From Trichinella spiralis (taxonomy: Eukaryota > Nematoda > Enoplea > Trichinellida > Trichinellidae), in contig CM012953.1 in NCBI GenBank assembly GCA_000181795.3, positions 17,357,297 through 17,421,296 of the forward strand: DNA of 64,000 nucleotides. Reading direction: 5' to 3'. Below are positions 52,161-64,000 of this stretch, one piece after another. The position numbers were made by a program, and so were the translations under genes. The first letter of the stretch is position 1, and the number at the start of each line of letters is the position of its first letter. The notes beneath the pieces were generated by a model. The model was not told where the DNA came from. It searched no databases and saw only the letters and a program-made list of their open reading frames with translations.

Positions 52161-54443
52161 ATGCGAAGAAAAAGCAAAAACGCCTTGAATTATACAAGAC
52201 GACGATTAAAACAACAAGCTGTTAAAAATGCAAAGAAAATTGATCCATCTGATGAAAGTGATGATTCATGGATAAATGATGATGTTGACAGATTTCATAA
52301 TAAAAGAAATAAGGTATCGTTTTTGATTATATATGAAGTATTATACTATTTTAAGTATTGAATTTATACCGCTTGATGTTTACTGATGATTTGTTTTAGC
52401 TTGACATAGAAATAAGTGGGGAAGAAAATGAAGATTTTACAAGTGAAGAGGAAGCAAGTTCTCCGTGAATTTACCGAACTTTATATAACTAGAAATTTAG
52501 GTTCTGCGGATCAGATCATCTGACGAAGAGGATGAAAATCTTCAAGATGAGAGCGATTATGATACCAATCACATGGAAATAGCATCAGACGATGATTTCA
52601 GTTCAGACATTGAAAGTTCGGAAGAGGATTGTAATTTTTTAATTGTTTTTTTATGAAACAGTTGTTTGATGAAGCTGTATTTTAAGATTTGCCTAATCGA
52701 GAGGCGTGGGGTAAAAAAAGGTCAACGTTCTACAACACTGATTATGCTGGAGATGAGCATGAAGGTATTTTTTTAATTTCTTCTGTTTTACAATGCTTTT
52801 TACGTTTTAATTTAGGTTTTGGTAGCTCTGACGAAGAACCTGCGGAATTGGAAGAAATTGAAGCAAAGTCATTGCAACGTAGTTTGAATGAGTGGATACA
52901 GGGTTCAACATTTGCACTCCCGCGACAGGCATTGGTAATATTTAGAATTATGTGCACACACAAATTTAAGCCAGAAATAGATGGATTTTTCAGTGAAACT
53001 TTTAATAACATATGCAAAAAAAGAAAATAAGTTTATATTAAAATTGTGATTTTGATATTGCTTTGCTGAAGTTTTAACAATAATACTTTTAGCGTCTTTC
53101 TGATAAAATACATAATACAATGAAGTTTTTGATTTTGAAATAACTTTTTAACGTTTATTAATTATAGCTTATTTATTGTTGATTTTAATCAGCATATGTA
53201 TATTTGTGAAGTTATATTAAATTGTTCAAAGTTATTTTTTAACAGGTGAATGATGCGAAAACGGATACGGCAGTTGCTGAAACTATGGATTCATCAGTCA
53301 CTAAAATTGACATGGATTTGAGTGCTTTGACAAATGATGAAAAGTTTGAGGTGAACTGATGAAATTTATAGAAATTAGTGAATGAATTATTATTTGTAAT
53401 AGATTTTGGGAAAGCGGTCTCCATTATTGGTGATGCTTTTAAAAGAGTATAAAGAGAAAGTAAGAAAGCAGACGTTTCAAAATTATTATAATACACAAGT
53501 TATAAGTGTTTTCAGGTGAAATTGAACCGTTTATTTCAAAAATTTTGCAGTTTATTAAATTTGAAAAGTGAATTGCCAAACGTCTTAGCTATTGCTTACA
53601 AAATTTTAGAAGCCAACGCAAAGTACGTAAAACTATTAGCTTTTGAAATTGTTATACGTTTATCACAAATATTTAGCTATATTATGAACATATCGTTTTA
53701 CATTTGGTTGCATTTAAAAAATGCTTCAGTAGATGATCGACATCCCGTTGTAAATCGAATTGTTCAATGGCGAAAGGTATCATCTGCAGTACACAATATT
53801 AAATTTTAGTTCGAATGTTCACATTTTAAAATTTAGTGTTTAAATATTGCTTATAAAAAATGGAATACATTTGAAGAAGATATTGAAAAAATATTAAGTA
53901 ATCTTGAAAATGGGCAGTCTCCTTCTGATGTAGCATCTAATGTGGATTTACAACTTCGTCAACACAATCAAAACGCAGAGGAAATATCCACAGTTAATCA
54001 TGATAGGGATTCAGTGACCGAAAATTTTAAAATTGAAGAACAGACTGATAAAGCAGAACAAAGTGACACAATTCACAATGAATTTGGGAAGCGTTCTATT
54101 ACATATGAGGTTAATACATTTTTCATTATTTACATGACGCAAGTACTGATTGATAAAAATTGTAATGATTTCATTCATTTGTTGTTAGATGGAGAAAAAT
54201 AAAGGACTGATGCCGAAAAGGAAAAAAGAACAACGAAATCCTCGAGTTCGTCATCGAAATCGATATCGCAAAGCGTTGAAAAAGAGAAGAAGCCAAGTAA
54301 CAACATTTCATTTCTGCATTAAGGATTGTTGTACAGGATTCTTTTTTATTTAGATTCCTGATGTTAAACGTGAGATTCACAGATACAGTGGAGAAGCAAG
54401 GGGGTTGAATCCTTACATTGTCCGCAGTGTTAAATTACGCTGA
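52161..54443 (+). CDS. UTP3: UTP3/SAS10 small-subunit processome protein
   Basis: About ten short exons. The N-terminus is basic and acidic (RRKSKNALNYTRRRLKQQA, then DESDDSW and several DDD/EED runs), as in UTP3. The middle has EAWGKKRSTFYNTDY and an acidic GSSDEEPAELEEIEAK, followed by the Sas10/Utp3/C1D helical domain (ILGKRSPLLVMLLKEYKEK, VKLNRLFQKFCSLLNLKSEL, DDRHPVVNRIVQWRK). The C-terminal Sas10 signature is strong: KGLMPKRKKEQRNPRVRHRN, RYRKALKKRRSQ, then EIHRYSGEARGLNPYIVRSV and a stop at 54441-54443. UTP3 is a nucleolar part of the U3 processome for 18S rRNA maturation. Exon joins in the acidic part are approximate. The gene converges with RTF1 with 209 bases between ends. Confidence 0.9.
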
Positions 54444-54652
54444 CGCAGGTATTTCGTGCTTGAATATTATATGTGAATGAGAAATTAAAAAACTTTTTCT
54501 TTTACTCAGATTTAATTTTTATATAAATGAAACTATGTAACCAGATGACGAAATCATATATTGCAACAACGAGCTCAGAATCTAGAAATAAATTTAAGGT
54601 AATCAAATTCAATAAAATAAAAGTTTCCGTGACATGAGTAGTAACTGGGCTT

Positions 54653-57600
54653 TCAATCACGTTCCGGTTTTGGTAACGCACTCGATGCTGAAAGCATATT
54701 TTCAGTATCTGTAAATGGAATACCTACATCGAAATTACAGTAAAAAGGTAGATCCAGCTTAAAATCAATTTCAAAATTGTGGGCTTCGTATGGATCTTGA
54801 AATTTCGATCTCTTTTTTGGCTTCTTTGCCTCTTCAGTATTGTTGTTGTCACCTGATTCTTTGATAGCATCCAATTGTGAAGATGATGTCTGCATACTGC
54901 TTTCTGAAATCTGTGTACTGTTAAACCATATGCAACTAATAAATTTTAGAAAAGGCACAGTACCTTTCTGCACATCACGTTTTCCTGATGCAGATGACTC
55001 TGCATTTTGAAGAGAAGCTCTCGCAGATGATTTACTGTATATTTTTGATCGAGTATTCCTTCTAGTAAACGGATCATCCGCCTGGACTTCAGAAGAACTT
55101 TCCTAAAATAATAAACAAAATTATTTTAATTTTTTTATTCATTTAAATTTCCGTAAAAAATATTTAAACGAAGAAAAAGTATTGTACAATTCTATGGACG
55201 CGAATTTGTACTACTGTAACAACAATTGTTTTCCTGATAAGCATAGTATAAATGTGAAAACATTACTCTTATGGCTTTCTCAGTTTCATTCATATTCCAC
55301 AGCCGATTTCTCTTATTGATATCTGCAATTCCTTTAACAGCCTGCAATCGTCTCTGTTCCCTAGCTGCTGCTGCGTTGTCGAGTTGTTCTATTAGTTGTT
55401 TAATCCTTTCCACTTCAAATGTATCATCGTTTTGTTCAGCTACTTCCTGTTTTAAAGAAAAATACTTAAACTAAATAAGATGTAATTATGAAAAAAAAAT
55501 TACCAAAGATTTCACTAATTGAGCCTTTTGCATTGCATAATTTGTAGGTGCAATACGAAATCGCTTTTTCTCTTTTACCATCTAAAATTGTTTTACTGGA
55601 ATGAAAAAACATAACACATTTTACGTAACGGGCTAACTTGATCAACATCTTCTTCAGTGTATTGATGATTGAAAGCAGCAATGACATCAGCAACTTTGTT
55701 TTTCACATGCTCTAATGTAGGAAATTCCATGTTCTACAAAAAATAGTAACTTTTATTTTTTACTTTATGTATATAAATAAAGTAAACAATACCACTTGTT
55801 TTTAATTCTCTATTTATATCATTTAAATATTAAAAAAAAATTTTTTCAAGAACATCTAACCTGAATTACTTTATGCGCAAATACCGTATACCGCAGCGCT
55901 TATTTCAATTTTTACCCAACTTATTTTTAGTAAAAAATATTCATCATAAAAATAAATATGAAAAAAATTATACAATCTAATATATTTAAATTTATGTTTT
56001 AAGAGAAAAGCAACAATTAGAAAATTATAATAAATGAACTCTAATTGTAAATGAAAAAATTTCCTACACTTTTTGATGCTAAAAAATTACTTCATCTTAG
56101 ATTTTTACCTGACTTGTCATCGTGTCTACCCATTTCGCAAATTCTGTATCCGTAAAATCAGAATTGGACAAAAACTCAAGTCGATACACACGTTCAGCTT
56201 TCCCATGGCGTAGTCGCAGTCCTTTGTTGGTTCTTGTATTTTCAAACTCGTATACTTTTGCTGTTTCCACCACATCTATTATTTCAGCAACCTGAAAGAA
56301 AAATTTTTTGCTTCTCATTTTGCAAAACGCGCTGTATAAACCTACTCTATAAACTGGTACGCCATTGTTAGCACCTATGCTGATGCGGACGTAACAACCA
56401 ACTACAGTATTCTTGAAAAATGGTGTATGAACCAATCTTAAAAGGCCAAAATTATTTATTTTACGCTGTAATAGGGTTTAATTGGAAATGCAGCAACACA
56501 CTTTCCGAGTTTAAACCTGGAGAGACGAATTTTAGATAATTCTTCCCGAGTTTTCACAACTGGCTTTTCCTCTTCCTTTGGCTGCCGTTCGTCTTCCGAT
56601 TCATCAGTATCATCGCGACGACGCAAAGTTTCCTCACCGTTCGACTCATCGCTCTCGTTACTACCACTGTATTTCCCATATCTCCTTTTCTTTAAACGGG
56701 CGTTAAAATTTTTACGATTTTCCTCGGCTGCTTCATCTTTAGCTATAAAAAGAATAATTTGTCAACCAAACTGTCCCTATCTATCAAATTCAAAAAATCA
56801 AATTTGACTGTAGGTACCGCTTTTAGCTCTGCGCTTTGCCAGTAAGTTTTGAAAAGCTATTTTCTTCGATTTTTTCTCCCTTTCTGCTGATGTTTGGAAA
56901 ATTTTCCCATCATTTTCACCTTCGACATCGCTTTCAGCTCGCTGATCACGGTCGTCATCAGGCGAACGCGAATATCTTTTAGGTGAACCGACTGGCGCAT
57001 CTCCAATCGATTCTTCTTCACTGTCATCGTATACTGCTTCGATGCGCTTTTTCTTTCGAAGTTTCTTCTCAATTTCAAACCTGAATAATAATTATAACTT
57101 TATAAAATAATAAAAAACAAAAGAGTAATTTAAAAATCCAAAAAAGACAAAATGACCGCACAACCTTGCTTTCAACAGTTCTCTTCGCTCTAAGCGACGA
57201 TAAATTTCTTGTTCACGATCTTTTTCGCTCATTTTTTGTAACTTTTTCCGGTCTTCTTCGTCGCCCAATAAATCTTCATCGTAACCATCGTCAAAAACTG
57301 CAGAATCAGAGGAATCTGATTCTTTCTTCTCCGCCGCTGTAAAACAAAATATTACAGAACAAAAAGAAACTTTTTTAAAAAATAATTATCATAAAAAATG
57401 TTGAGTTTAAATAATAAAGACTTAAGAAAAGCTCTGAACAACCAAGACCACCTACTTTCCTTTCTCGGTTTAGACTTTGACTTTTGATGTTTTCCTTTCT
57501 TTCTAGTGGATGCATTGTCGCGCCCCTTTTTCTCATTTCCCTGCGTCGAGGCGGAAACCTGATGCAAAAAATGAAAACTGCATAACACGTTTATAAAATA

Positions 57601-57707
57601 ACTGAATCTACGCTTACTTTTCCATAATCTTCATCGCTGTCGCCATCCACTGTTCGTTCACTCTCTGAATCTGACAACAGCTTCAAGGGGCGACGTTTAT
57701 TTGGCAT
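54653..57707 (-). CDS. RTF1: RNA polymerase-associated protein RTF1 homolog (Paf1 complex)
   Basis: About ten exons on the minus strand from the ATG at 57707 to a TGA at 54653. The N-terminus is a long charged region ([40 protein letters not shown]), followed by a coiled [18 protein letters not shown] motif and several acidic blocks. A Plus3 domain follows: [71 protein letters not shown] and [13 protein letters not shown]. After this come the helical part ([20 protein letters not shown]), a coiled coil with the [16 protein letters not shown] segment, and a Ser-rich tail. Plus3 binds phosphorylated SPT5 and RTF1 promotes H2B ubiquitination during elongation. The whole family pattern is present. 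Confidence 0.95.
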
Positions 57708-58456
57708 GCTTGATGAAGTTAAACAGCGTTAACCTAAACAATAAACACTAATTTATAAAACAACTACACAAACAACTGCCAAGCAAACAACCTTTAAAAT
57801 GAACGTACCACAATAAATTCAGATCAACCGTAACCTAAAATGAAATGCAGGAGTGTTTACTTGCAAACAGTAAGACTTTAAAATATGGCATACTACTTAT
57901 TTATCATTTAAAATAATATCAATGCATTGTATTTATAAAATATAATTAATCAATGGTTTGATTTTCATTTTATTCACTATAAATTAAAATTTTTTTCTTA
58001 TTAAAAATATACTGCAATATTATTTTTAGTACTTTCAGGTTAATTTCTTTATGTACATTAAGTTTTTACAAAACATTAAAAATGAAATAATTTATTATAA
58101 ATAATGGAATCTTTTAGCGATAATGATGACTGAGTTATTTTAATTATAATGTTAAATTTTTTGATAAAATTGCATATTATATTTTTTTATTCACACGTTG
58201 GCGTTTGCTAGAAATTAATTTTAAACTCAACATTTGAGGATAAATAGAAATTCAAAGCTGTAATTTAAAAAATTCACGAAAATAATTTCGAGTAATCTTA
58301 ATTTTCTCACAATAAAATGAAATAATAAAATTTTTTGTTACAAAATTTTTGAATATTAGAGTAACTTTATATTGTTAAAAAATAAATTTTTGTTAAAACA
58401 ACCAACTACTTTCTAGCTATGTTATGAACACAAAATTTCGCCTATTAATTGTATTT
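57708..58456. other. AT-rich stretch upstream of RTF1
   Basis: RTF1 upstream region up to the hAT insertion. AT-rich with no reading frame. A TTAACCTAAACAA-type string just before the ATG may be 5' UTR. Confidence 0.4.
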
Positions 58457-58464
58457 ATCTAAAG

Positions 58465-61302
58465 CAGTGTTTCTCAACCAGGGGGCGTAGGAAGGTTCCA
58501 GGGGGGGGCGTGAGAAGTAAGAATTTTTAGTCCTGCAGAGGTGTTTGAAATTCAGCTTGGTCTACTTCAGCTAAATTTTAACCGCCTATTCTTTCTGGTC
58601 ATCTTAGTTTTAGCTTAACCGCGTTAGCTGTGCGCAATTTATAATTTCCCTTGGCACTAAAATCTCATTTGGAAATTCATCTGATTTGACAAGAGACGTG
58701 AATAATTTTTGACAGAGGCATATGCACGATATTTATCAAACTCATAGAACAAAGCCGTATTTTGTCTAATGGTGGAAACAAGCAATGCGGTGAAAATTTC
58801 GCCTGAAGTCGACCATCACACTTTATTTTCTCATTCTTTCCTTCATTCGACATCGCGGCAACACCAACTTTTGTCTCGTGTGTGCATATATTTGCTGTTT
58901 ATTTGTTTCAGTTTTCAAGAGATTTTGTAATATCAGTTGATTTCAGATTGTCTGAAATCACATCAATTCAGGTTTGGTTTTTTCCGCTCCTAAGTTTCTA
59001 AGTATTTTATTCTTATCAGTAATTAAATCTCCCACTATGATTATGGTTTTTAGCTTGGCTACTCATAATCGTGAACACAACGGTTTTATTACATTTCGCA
59101 CCACGGTTGTTGCTTATAGAGTTTGTTATTATTTCCAATAGGCAAGTTATTTATTAGCGTACTGCTATGTACCACGAAGACATCCAGTTGGTAAACGAGT
59201 TGCGAAAACTAGTTAGATCGGATTATCTATACGATAGGCTAGAAAAGGAGGAAGTTAGTTAGTTAGCGTCTGTGTATATTCACATTATCAATAAAGTTAT
59301 ATTGGACGTTGGTGTGAAATACAATATGCACAATGGCGCCGAAAAAACGCAAATATGATGCAGAACACATCAAATACGGCTTCGTGGCTATTGAAATAAA
59401 CGGCGTTGAAGTGCCACAATACGTTCGTTGTATGCTTGATACACTCAGCAATGATGCTTTACGGCCGACCCGACTGCAGCGGCATTTGCATCACCGCCAT
59501 CCTGAGTTATCAAAAAAACCTGTGGAATACTTTTGCGCTAAAAGAGATTCCCTTTCTCAAATGAGACTTGACGAAAAAGTCAAGTATAATCAGGAGACTG
59601 TCAAGGCTGACAAGAGCATCATATGAAATAACCATGTTGATTGCCAAGAATAAGAAACCACATACTATTGGAGAAAATCTTGTTAAGCCCTGCATTGTGA
59701 ATGCAGTAAAGATTCTGCTTGGGGATGACATGGCGAAGCAATTTAAAAATATTTCTCTTTCTGATTCAACAGTTAAACGCTGAATCGATGAATTGGCTGA
59801 TGATATAAAACAGCAAGTTCTTGAAAAGGTAAAGTGTTCTCTTTTTTTTTGCTATAAGTTGTGATGAGTCCACAGACCAGGCAAACTGTGCACAGATCAT
59901 CGTATACGCACGGATCATTGCAAATAACACAATTGAAGAAGAACTACTTTTTTCTGAACCACTGAAAACTACAACGAAAGGAGCTGATGTGTTCCAAGCT
60001 GTGTCAAAATTTTTTGAAGTAAATGGCTTGATGTGGGAAAAACTTGTTGGTGTATGCACTGACGGTGCACCCGCAATGCTTGGCTCTCGGTGTGGCTTTG
60101 TGAAGATGGTCTAATCAAAAAACCCATCTATTTTTGCAATGCACTGTGTAATTCATCGGCAGGCTTTGGTCGCTAAAACTCTGCCTGATGATCTCAGAGA
60201 AGACCTTAATTTTTCCGTGGAGGTTGTCAACTATGTGAAAAGCAGTGCACTGAACACTCGATTATTTGCAGCACTCTGTGAAAGTTTGAATGCTGACCAC
60301 ATGGCACTTCTCTATCATACAGAAGTTCGTTGGTTATCAAAAGGAAACATGCTTGGCCGGATTTATGAACTGAGAGAAGCAGTGGCAGAGTTTTTGGAGC
60401 AACGAGGAAGACGCACAATGTGTCGAGCTTTCAAAAGTGAACATTTTCAGCTTAGCCTGGCATATCTTGCAGATATTTTTGAAGCACTGAATTTACTGGA
60501 TTTGAAACTGCAAGGAGCAAACGCGAATGTTATGGCTCACTATGACATTGTTCAAAGCTTCATTGCAAAAATTTCCTTATGGTTAAAACAAGTTGAAAGA
60601 GGAAATTTGACATGGTTTTCAAGACTCAACGAGCTTTTCAGTGATAAATGTATCAGCGAAGATTTGAAAAGAAAAATAAAAGGGCACCTTAAAAGCCTAC
60701 AAGATGAGTTTTTTTACTATTTTCCTGACGTAGAACCTGAAAACCTGATATATAAACTTGTGAGGAATCCATTTTTAGTTAATGTCGAAGACCTTCCACA
60801 CGATCTTCAAGAAGAAGCCATTGAACTGCAATTCAGCAGCTTAGCTAAAGATAGCTTTGAAAGTATGCCATTAGAAAACTTCTGAGTGAAGTTACAAGCA
60901 GAATATCCTAAATAAGTTCACAAAGCTTACGTATATTGGTTCCTTTTTCCTCAACGTACCTTTGTGAAACGGGATTCTCAGCTCTCATAACACTTAATAC
61001 GCAACACCGAAATAGGTTAAACGTTGAAAGCGACTTGCGATGTACTTTATCACCCACTCCACCAAGAATAGACAACTTAGTCGCAAATAAGCATTGTCAA
61101 TATTCTCATTAAATTTTTATTGTGAATCATTCAGGAATGTTTTACTGTGTAAACTAGCTTGGCTTGATGCAACCATGAAGCAAAATGTTGCTTTGCGTAC
61201 ACTGAATACATACCGCACTACTTTTTATTAGAGGGGGGGGGGCATTAACTGCAGAACTTTTATTAAGGGGGGGCGTGCGCTGACACAGGTTGAGAAACAC
61301 TG
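58465..61302 (+). mobile_element. hAT DNA transposon with ZBED-type transposase, near full length
   Basis: The 2838-bp unit has perfect 15-bp terminal inverted repeats (CAGTGTTTCTCAACC and GGTTGAGAAACACTG), each followed inward by a G-run (AGGGGGCG; GGGGGGGCG). It is flanked by ATCTAAAG and ATCTAAAT, an 8-bp target duplication with one mismatch, as expected for hAT. The transposase spans about 59333-61110. It starts with a BED-like finger (GVEVPQYVRCM...LQRHLHHRHPEL) in which the first Cys of the usual pair appears lost. The DDE parts are CDESTDQANCAQIIVYARII, GVCTDGAPAMLG and the H/R-W region CVIHRQALVAKTL and HTEVRWLSKGNMLGRIYELR. The hAT C-terminal dimerization block YLCETGFSAL, NRLNVESDLRC is in another frame. 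Defects seen: a frameshift near 59570-59600, a TGA after STVKR (59781), a shift near a poly-T at 59842, a TAA at 60112, and a TGA at 60883 with a shift after it. Not autonomous. Confidence 0.92.
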
Positions 61303-61310
61303 ATCTAAAT

Positions 61311-63420
61311 CAATCCACAGTATATTTTTGATCAAATATCACAGAGATGATAAATTTAAAAGCACACATGCCAGTATACTGAAAACGGTTGGATCCTTGG
61401 TGATTAAAATACCAATCAGCATTAAACAAATTATGATGAAATACTTTTTTGGATTTTACTTAGTCTACAGAAAAAGCGGCCAAAACATGAGCAAACTCTG
61501 CCTTTTGTTAAATTTTCCTCAGAATTTTTCAGATATCAAGTAAATACTTGCGTGGACTTGACTCAGAATGCAACGCCTAAGCAGTAAGCAAGCGATCTAA
61601 CTTAAAGCTTGATTTCAAAGAGCGCCTGGACCTACCGTTTGTCTCTATTGACAGCTTAACGTTACCGTTGAGTGATACGGCTTTTGAATTCTGATGCTGC
61701 TCACCGAAGATAACATGTAGTCTGTCCGCTGTCAGTAGCAATATCCTCCACCCTTTTGAATTTGAACGCGTCCGCTTACTATGATGGACGCTTTTCCCCT
61801 ACTTATGAACAGTACTGGCGTCACGTTGGCACGATCAAAAGCCAGATATTACGTACGATTTAAGAAAAGAATCTGAGAAGTAATTGGAAGTTGGTATGTT
61901 TGGTGCTGTCATGCGTTGTTTATTTTGCATTGTGCTATTATTACTCAGTAAATATTTATATCTTGTGTTCGTTTTTGTCCTTGACACATAATACCTAAGT
62001 CTTGCTCAACACCAACAAAGCACAAGAAGAAGATGGAATTCAATTGGATAATAAGACCGGCACGTTATAAGAAAATGCATAAAAATGGCTTGTCATAGAA
62101 CATCACTGCTATATTTGAAAACATTCCGCTGATTTAGACAAAGGTGAAGAGAAAACATAATGTACGTTTACTTTAAGTCGAAATTTCATTTGTCGATAAC
62201 ATCAAATAATACATTCACTAATGCGTTCCTAATGTCGCATTTCAAATGTCGACACAATCCATGACTCAGTCACTATCAATTTTTGAATATGCTTCTGTAT
62301 CATTTTGTCTAGTCGATCTAAACGATTCTTCAAGTGCTGAACAGCGGCAGAAGAGCTGAATGCTGGAACCAGCAATTATGCCATAAAAAACTATTAGCAC
62401 CTTTCCTGCAGAGACGAACTTAGTTGAATTCTTTAAGTTCAAACTGCTCCCTGATGGCTTTGAACTTCAGAACATATAAATCATTCAGTATGTGCAATTT
62501 TTAGCCAGCTTCTAAGACGAGCGAAGAATTAGCAATTGACTTTCAAACATAAAAATTTTTCATTATAAATACTACGACGAGAGCGCATCAGAAAATCATA
62601 CGCATAATTCTGTTAGCTAGTATCAAAATTTACAACTGTTTGATGAAAAAATGCTGCTGCTTCATTACACAACGAACCGGTTTACGGAACCTGAACAGTG
62701 ATGAGCAAGATTTTCAGTGAAATCTTTTATTGATGTATTCCTCTATTTGATATTTAACCACTGATACTAAATAGTATTCTTCAACAAACACCATGAAAAA
62801 TATGAAATAAAAAAATCAGGATTGGAGTAGAAAGTCTGCTGATCAAAACAAGTGCAATAATGTGCTACATGTAACCCTTCGCTTGTATCTTTGTTCACAA
62901 CCAGTATTTATCATTATGATTCGTGCACTTCGGCGTGTAGCACCTTCCTTTGTGTATTAGCATACCATTCTTTGAAATACAAACTGAAATTCATCATTAT
63001 TTATTCCCATCATTTGAAAATATATTTCAAATCTAAGACAAAAAATACCACAAGCTAGTGATGACCACTGAGAAGTAAAAAGAAGAAAAATAAAACTGAT
63101 GGTCTTGTCCTTTACAAATTGAATATCTTCATTGTCCAATTGCATCATTCTGGAAAAAATATAGAAGCAACAAATGAACAGCCAAAAGAGGAGATAACTA
63201 ATCAAAAGATAAAAGAGAGGGATAAACTGATGAAGGACAATTTTAAATGGGAAAATTTATTCAATGGTAAAAACTATACTACAATACAGCACAATAAAAT
63301 GCAATAGTTTATAATGCAATACAATACAATGCAATGTAATATAATATAGTACAATACAAACAAAAATAAACTGTAGAAAGAATGAGAAAATACAAAATAA
63401 AGGTGCAAAAAAGATGGCAC
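61311..63420. other. Gene-poor stretch
   Basis: No gene recognised. Base composition is mixed, with some GC-richer parts at 61600-61860 that could be old element sequence. A short array built on AATACAATGCAATA-type units is seen at about 63285-63360. Confidence 0.45.
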
Positions 63421-64000
63421 TTAGAAATTCACCGGCTCCGAAACATCATAAGCAACAGCCTTAAGAACTGCTCCATTATACGCGTACCGCCATCGTATTC
63501 TGCAGTCAGTGCAGTTATGCGTAACTGCACTTCTTCATATTTATTGTTTTTTACCCGTAAATCATTGACGGTAACACTTCCTGATGTCACTTGTTGAATC
63601 AACGTTTCCGTTGATCCCTGCTCATCGATCAGCAAACGGAGCAGTTCGTAAAAGCTGAGGTGACGTTTTCATTCTTGCTGGTTCATTTTGAAGCTGCAGC
63701 CTTCTAAACGATTGTTTTTGGGTGTCTCTACATGATATTCTACATGATATCCAGTTCTACATGATATTGAAACACGGCTGCTAATGAACCCGCAAGATCT
63801 CTGCAGAGCAGATCCACGGCATCAGGTACTTCAGCAAGCGGCAAAAATGCTGTTGCCATCAGCATTGTGATCTTTTCTTTGTTTCCGCTTCTTGAAGGTA
63901 CCTAGTCCGCAATCCAAGATCTGCCACCTTCCGCAGAACTTCTTAACAGAAATGAAAGTAGCAGCCTTGGACGTGGACTCCTGGAAACGATCCCTGCACT
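63421..64000 (-). mobile_element. Possible retroelement gag-like fossil
   Basis: The minus strand has a 65-codon frame at 63429-63635 with a coiled-coil-like stretch (VTVNDLRVKNNKYEEVQLRI) of the kind found at the N-terminus of BEL/Pao gag proteins, and GC-richer sequence that continues to the right edge. No diagnostic motif is present, so the family is not established. It is broken and looks old. Confidence 0.25.

Overview
This window is AT-rich eukaryotic DNA with short spliced exons (introns mostly about 40-300 bp, GT..TTTNAG borders), many single-copy animal genes and several families of transposon debris. The gene set (PDK1, tweety homolog, cytosolic aspartate aminotransferase, V-ATPase subunit A, RTF1, UTP3/SAS10, REEP, SFR1) is metazoan. 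The mix of BEL/Pao, piggyBac, FLYWCH/MULE, GIN-type integrase and ZBED-type hAT debris, together with a tandem cystatin-like secreted protein, resembles what is reported for Clade I nematodes such as Trichinella. That organism call is an inference from gene content, not a proof.

Layout. 1-10.9 kb is a transposon graveyard: a minus-strand BEL/Pao element cut by the window edge, a plus-strand Ty3/Gypsy gag relic, a second minus-strand BEL/Pao relic with a truncated piggyBac inside its integrase region, a 69-bp tandem repeat, a second piggyBac relic and a GIN-type integrase relic. 11.4-17.4 kb carries a FLYWCH-finger gene, a REEP-family ER-shaping gene, an SFR1/MEI5-like recombination gene, an unknown coiled-coil gene, two copies of a dispersed repeat and a composite of hAT and MULE fragments. 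18.8-23.5 kb holds the secreted two-domain cystatin-like gene (+) convergent with PDK1 (-). 23.5-30.3 kb is gene-poor. 30.3-35.9 kb holds a 15-exon tweety chloride-channel gene (-) divergent from aspartate aminotransferase (+). 37.5-45.5 kb is one large plus-strand gene that starts with a USP7-type MATH domain and ends in a DZIP3-type RING-H2 finger, with coiled coils and long poly-Q/H/A/G tracts between. Two near-identical tRNA-Arg(TCT) genes follow at 46.7-47.1 kb. V-ATPase A (-), UTP3 (+) and RTF1 (-) fill 47.5-57.7 kb. A nearly complete hAT transposon with terminal inverted repeats and an 8-bp target duplication lies at 58.5-61.3 kb. The last 2.7 kb has only a weak retroelement-like reading frame.

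The genes do not form an operon. Most are arranged as divergent pairs sharing about 1 kb upstream regions (TTYH/AST, V-ATPase/UTP3) or convergent pairs with short 3' gaps (SFR1/unknown, cystatin/PDK1, UTP3/RTF1). The observations most worth follow-up are the MATH-to-RING E3 ligase, the cystatin-like secreted protein with an altered inhibitor motif, the hAT relic at 16.6 kb that matches the noncoding arm of the 58.5 kb hAT copy, and the compensatory acceptor-stem change between the two tRNA genes.
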